Shown here piece after piece: positions 7,022-9,447 of a stretch of 9,447 nucleotides of DNA. Position 1 is the first letter of the stretch. Each line of letters opens with the position of its first letter. Source of the stretch: CAZJGF01 sp964545665 (GTDB lineage Bacteria; Chloroflexota; Dehalococcoidia; GIF9; AB-539-J10); contig CAZJGF010000058.1 in the NCBI GenBank assembly GCA_964545665.1, forward strand, positions 1 to 9,447, in the 5' to 3' direction. The position numbers and the translations under genes are program-made. The notes beneath the pieces are model-generated. The model searched no databases. It was not told where the DNA came from and saw only the letters and a program-made list of their open reading frames with translations.

Positions 7022-7050
7022 TTGGCATCCGGTGAGAATTGTCATATCAG
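7022..7050 (+). promoter_or_regulatory. Candidate promoter of the dehydrogenase-thiolase unit
   Basis: TTGGCA (7022-7027, 5 of 6) and TATCAG (7045-7050, 4 of 6) are 17 bases apart. The expected start near 7057 gives a leader of about 60 bases. The 216-base gap to the divergent XRE gene has no better candidate on this strand. Confidence 0.4.
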
Positions 7051-7058
7051 TGCACTGA
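7047..7058. promoter_or_regulatory. Perfect 12-base palindrome over the -10/start region
   Basis: TCAGTGCACTGA is its own reverse complement. It overlaps the last four bases of the proposed -10 box and reaches the predicted start site of the fatty-acid-type gene pair. The position suits a repressor operator, but no regulator gene for it is in the window. Confidence 0.4.
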
Positions 7059-7118
7059 AGGGTAACATAGAACTTGAGGACATTGTCGCTGAATTCAAAG
7101 TAAGGAACGGGGGTAGAA

Positions 7119-8000
7119 ATGAAGATTGAAGACGTAAGAACCATTGCAGTGCTTGGGGCAGGAACTATGGGTCATGGGATAGCCCAGGTATGTGCCCAAA
7201 ATGGATTCCAAGTCAAGTTGGAGGATATCAAAGAGGAGTTCGTTCGAGGTGGAATAGAAAGGATACGAGAATTTCTTCAGGGCAGTATAGAACGGGAAAA
7301 GATGACCAAGGAAGAGGCTGATGTTGTACTCAGCAGAATAAAGGGGACCGTGGATTTGAGCGAAGCGGTAAAAGATGTCGAGCTGGTAATCGAAGCCATA
7401 GTCGAGACTATGGAGACGAAGAAAGAACTTTTCAGAAGAGTAGATGAAATAAGCAAGAGGGGAGCAGTGCTAGCTTCAAATACGTCTATACTTAGCATAA
7501 CAGAGATGGCTTCAGCCACAGGCAGACCTGAGAAGGTTGTCGGTATGCATTTTTCCAATCCGGCTCAACTGATGAAGCCTGTAGAAATTGTTAAAGGTAT
7601 AGCAACATCAGACGATACTGTAGAGCTTATCAAAAGCTTGACCCTGAGGGTTGGCAAGACTCCAATCATAGTAAAAGATTCACCTGGGTTTGCTAGTAGC
7701 CGTCTTGGCTTGGCTCTTTTCCTTGAAGCCAGTAGGATGCTTGAGGAAGGAGTTGCCTCAGTGAAGGATATTGACATAGGAGCGAAACTGTTCTATGGGC
7801 ATAGGATGGGGCCGTTTGAAACAGGTGATCTGGTTGGCCTGGATGCTCGCCTGAACAATCTAACTGCCATGTATCAGGCAACTGGTGATCCAAGGTGGAG
7901 AGCACCTCTACTGCTAAAGCAGCTTGTGATCTCAGGTTACCTCGGCAAGAAGCCGCGCAGTAAGGGTGGGTACTATGCTTACTTCGGGCTAGAAGAGTAA
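7119..8000 (+). CDS. 3-hydroxyacyl-CoA dehydrogenase (3-hydroxybutyryl-CoA dehydrogenase-like), 293 aa
   Basis: NAD(P)-linked oxidation of L-3-hydroxyacyl-CoA to 3-ketoacyl-CoA, or the reverse, in the cytoplasm. The Rossmann fold starts with GAGTMG (13-18). Active-site landmarks are SNTS at 120-123, His144 and Asn147 in MHFSNP, and Glu156 in PVEIV; His and Glu form the catalytic pair in this family. The C-terminal domain has PGFASSR (189-195) and RMGPFETGDLVGLD (229-242). In human HAD the matching segment is GFIVNR, so the conserved Asn is Ser194 here; I recall other bacterial members with a Ser here, so it may mark a subfamily. Length is typical for the single-domain bacterial enzyme (about 280-300). 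GGGGG precedes the ATG by 6 bases. The thiolase gene begins 18 bases after the stop, so the two are surely co-transcribed. Chain length and direction of the pathway cannot be told. Confidence 0.93.
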   Translation: MKIEDVRTIAVLGAGTMGHGIAQVCAQNGFQVKLEDIKEEFVRGGIERIREFLQGSIEREKMTKEEADVVLSRIKGTVDLSEAVKDVELVIEAIVETMETKKELFRRVDEISKRGAVLASNTSILSITEMASATGRPEKVVGMHFSNPAQLMKPVEIVKGIATSDDTVELIKSLTLRVGKTPIIVKDSPGFASSRLGLALFLEASRMLEEGVASVKDIDIGAKLFYGHRMGPFETGDLVGLDARLNNLTAMYQATGDPRWRAPLLLKQLVISGYLGKKPRSKGGYYAYFGLEE

Positions 8001-8018
8001 TTTCATCAGGAGGGGTAA

Positions 8019-9284
8019 ATGATGGAAGTCGTTGTAGTTAGCGCAGTACGAACGCCTATCGGGAGGTACTGTGGTGCATTGCGAGATGTGCCGGTGTATA
8101 GACTTGCTAGCTTGGTTCTTAATGAGGCGATAGGGAGAGCCAATGTTAAGCCGGGGCAAGTTGATGAGGTGATCATGGGGCAATCTTACCAGAATGGTGA
8201 ATGTGCCAATGGCGCTCGCATGGCTCTTCTTGATGCTGGGTGGCCGGTTGAGATTGCCGGTGTCACGATTGACCGGCGCTGCTGCTCTGGACTGCAGTCA
8301 GTTTGGTTTGGTGCCATGGAGATTCAAACTGGGAATGCACAAATAGTAGTGGCTGGTGGAATGGAGAGCATGAGTCGCGCTGAGTTTTACATTCCGGGTG
8401 AATATATGAAGTGGGGTGTAGGCGGGACTAATGATCCAAAGTGGGGGTTCTTGCCAAACTATCACGGTAGCTTGTCACTATGGGGGATACCACTGTACGA
8501 CAGGATACTGCGTGCCAGGCCGATGCATCAACCCATAGATAGGTTTGGCGAACTCAACTCGATGATGACATGGGCTGAAACAGCAGCCAAAGAGGAGAGT
8601 ATATCTCGGGAACAGGCTGATAACTGGGCGCTACGTAGCCACCAAAAGGCTATTGCCGCCATAGACTCCGGGAAATTTAAGGAGGAGATTGTCCCTGTCT
8701 CTGTTCCGCAGGGGAGGGGGGAACCATTGATTGTTGATACTGATGAAGCTCCCCGGCGTGATACATCGCTGGAGAAACTTGCTAGGCTACCCACAGTCTA
8801 CCCGGATGGTATTTGCACTGCCGGCAATTCGTCCACGGAGAATGATGCCGCTGCCGCCATTGTGTTGACTACCGAGGAGAAGGCTAGAGAACTGGGCGCA
8901 GAGCCAATGGCCTATTTGAAATCTTTCGCTGTAGCCGGAGCGGATCCGACGCTCACTTACCCTACAGTGCCGGCGGCGACCAGCAAGGCGCTGAGAAAAG
9001 CTGGCCTCAGCATAGACCAAATGGACCTCATCGAACTACAAGAGGCATTTGCTGCCCAGGCATTGGCAGATGCCAAGATGATGGGTATCCGAGAAGATGA
9101 TTATGACAAAAGGATAAACGTCAATGGCTCGGGGATCTCTCTTGGCCATCCGATTGGTGCCACTGGTGCTATCAGGCTCACTACTCTGGTCTATGAGATG
9201 AGGAGACGCAATGCTAAATATGGTCTGGAGGCAATCTGCGGTGGGGGAGGATTGGGCATCTGTGCTGTGGTCGAAAGGAGATGA
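8019..9284 (+). CDS. Thiolase (acetyl-CoA C-acyltransferase family), 421 aa
   Basis: Cleaves 3-ketoacyl-CoA with CoA, or condenses two acyl-CoAs. The nucleophile is Cys89 in RRCCSGLQS; GGMESMS is at 113-119, GHPIGATGA at 376-384 supplies His377, and CGGGGLG at 407-413 supplies the second catalytic Cys407. The NEAFA motif reads QEAFAAQ (341-347), so the usual Asn is Gln341. The stretch from about 126 to 180 (around KWGVGG, NYHGSLSLWG and DRILRARPMH) is longer than in biosynthetic thiolases of about 393 residues and makes up most of the extra length; it lies in the loop domain that shapes substrate choice. AGGAGG (8008-8013) is 5 bases from the first ATG and 8 from the second (8022), so either could be used; the second gives MEVVVVSAVRTPIG, closer to the family start. 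It follows the dehydrogenase by 18 bases and takes that enzyme's product. Confidence 0.95.
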   Translation: MMEVVVVSAVRTPIGRYCGALRDVPVYRLASLVLNEAIGRANVKPGQVDEVIMGQSYQNGECANGARMALLDAGWPVEIAGVTIDRRCCSGLQSVWFGAMEIQTGNAQIVVAGGMESMSRAEFYIPGEYMKWGVGGTNDPKWGFLPNYHGSLSLWGIPLYDRILRARPMHQPIDRFGELNSMMTWAETAAKEESISREQADNWALRSHQKAIAAIDSGKFKEEIVPVSVPQGRGEPLIVDTDEAPRRDTSLEKLARLPTVYPDGICTAGNSSTENDAAAAIVLTTEEKARELGAEPMAYLKSFAVAGADPTLTYPTVPAATSKALRKAGLSIDQMDLIELQEAFAAQALADAKMMGIREDDYDKRINVNGSGISLGHPIGATGAIRLTTLVYEMRRRNAKYGLEAICGGGGLGICAVVERR

Positions 9285-9285
9285 T

Positions 9286-9304
9286 CCCAGCTTAAGCAGT
9301 TGGG
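9286..9304 (+). terminator. Weak hairpin just after the thiolase stop
   Basis: CCCAGCT (9286-9292) can pair with AGTTGGG (9298-9304), one pair being G-U, around a 5-base loop. It starts two bases after the stop codon. There is no T-run after it, so it is not a standard intrinsic terminator and may only stabilise the 3' end or mean nothing. Confidence 0.2.
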
Positions 9305-9409
9305 CCCGAATAACGCGGGTAAAAAAGGTAGAAAAAACCGAAATCGCTGTTGCTAACCGGTCTCAACTCGGGAAGAATTTCGTTGGGATTGGTGCGGAGG
9401 CTGAGATAC

Positions 9410-9447
9410 ATGGGTAACACTCGTGGTATGGTTAGTAATGATACTGA
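9410..9447 (+). CDS. Possible start of a further gene, cut by the window end
   Basis: ATG at 9410-9412 begins MGNTRGMVSNDT and stays open to the end, 12 full codons. GGAGG (9396-9400) lies 9 bases before it, an acceptable ribosome site. The 125 bases separating it from the thiolase stop hold no other clear gene. Too short to identify; it could extend the thiolase operon or be chance. Confidence 0.33.
   Translation, partial: MGNTRGMVSNDT

Larger units (their letters stand above)
6932..7129 (+). other. 65-codon open frame without ATG before the dehydrogenase gene
   Basis: From just after a TAA at 6929-6931 a frame stays open to TGA 7127-7129, overlapping the dehydrogenase start by 11 bases. 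The later part reads like protein (SGENCHISALKGNIELEDI, then VAEFKVRNGG). There is no ATG; TTG codons such as the one in KLV near 7000 are the only likely starts, and no clear ribosome site precedes them. It may be the decayed end of a lost upstream gene or simply chance. The candidate promoter at 7022-7050 lies inside it. I do not recognise the sequence. Confidence 0.2.

Noticed and set aside
9281..9295. ATG overlapping the thiolase stop after AAAGGAG
   Set aside because: The frame ends after four codons (ATG ATC CCA GCT TAA), so no gene follows.
9211..9417. 68-codon plus-strand frame crossing the thiolase end
   Set aside because: Its first third is an alternative frame of the thiolase and the rest resembles no family I know; no ribosome site of its own.

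Overview
The window looks like an ordinary chromosomal stretch from a bacterium of roughly 50% GC. There are no CRISPR arrays, rRNA or tRNA genes, insertion sequences or phage genes that I can see. The gene set (plasma-membrane-type proton P-ATPase, DUF2851 and DUF72 proteins, a short XRE regulator, and CoA-based fatty or organic acid enzymes) would suit a Chloroflexota lineage such as Dehalococcoidia. That assignment is inference from gene content and not proven.

Layout. Positions 1-2199 (+) hold a P3A proton-pumping ATPase cut by the window edge inside membrane helix M2. It converges on a HEAT-repeat gene at 2275-2820 (-), and an inverted repeat between them could terminate transcription. 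Upstream of the HEAT gene on the same strand is a broken APC-family amino acid permease at 2904-4218 (-). It has two separate lesions: an in-frame TAA at codon 13 and a frameshift in a run of eight G. A gene-poor stretch follows at 4219-4635.

Positions 4636-6902 (-) form a compact three-gene operon, read XRE-type HTH regulator, then DUF72 protein, then DUF2851 protein. The first two genes overlap by 14 bases and the last two are 22 bases apart. A strong sigma70-type promoter sits so close to the XRE start codon that the mRNA should be leaderless or nearly so, and a palindrome in its spacer could be an autoregulatory operator. This operon of two uncharacterised families is the most interesting unit here. 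The DUF2851 protein has an acidic motif and a terminal cysteine cluster that recall iron-sulfur PD-(D/E)XK nucleases, but this is a hypothesis.

Positions 7119-9284 (+) hold a divergent two-gene unit: a 3-hydroxyacyl-CoA dehydrogenase followed 18 bases later by a thiolase. Together they would carry out the last two steps of a beta-oxidation turn, or the reverse reactions. Each carries a substitution at a position where the best-studied homologues have a conserved active-site asparagine. A candidate promoter with a perfect 12-base palindrome over its -10/start region precedes them. A further reading frame may begin at 9410 and runs off the window.
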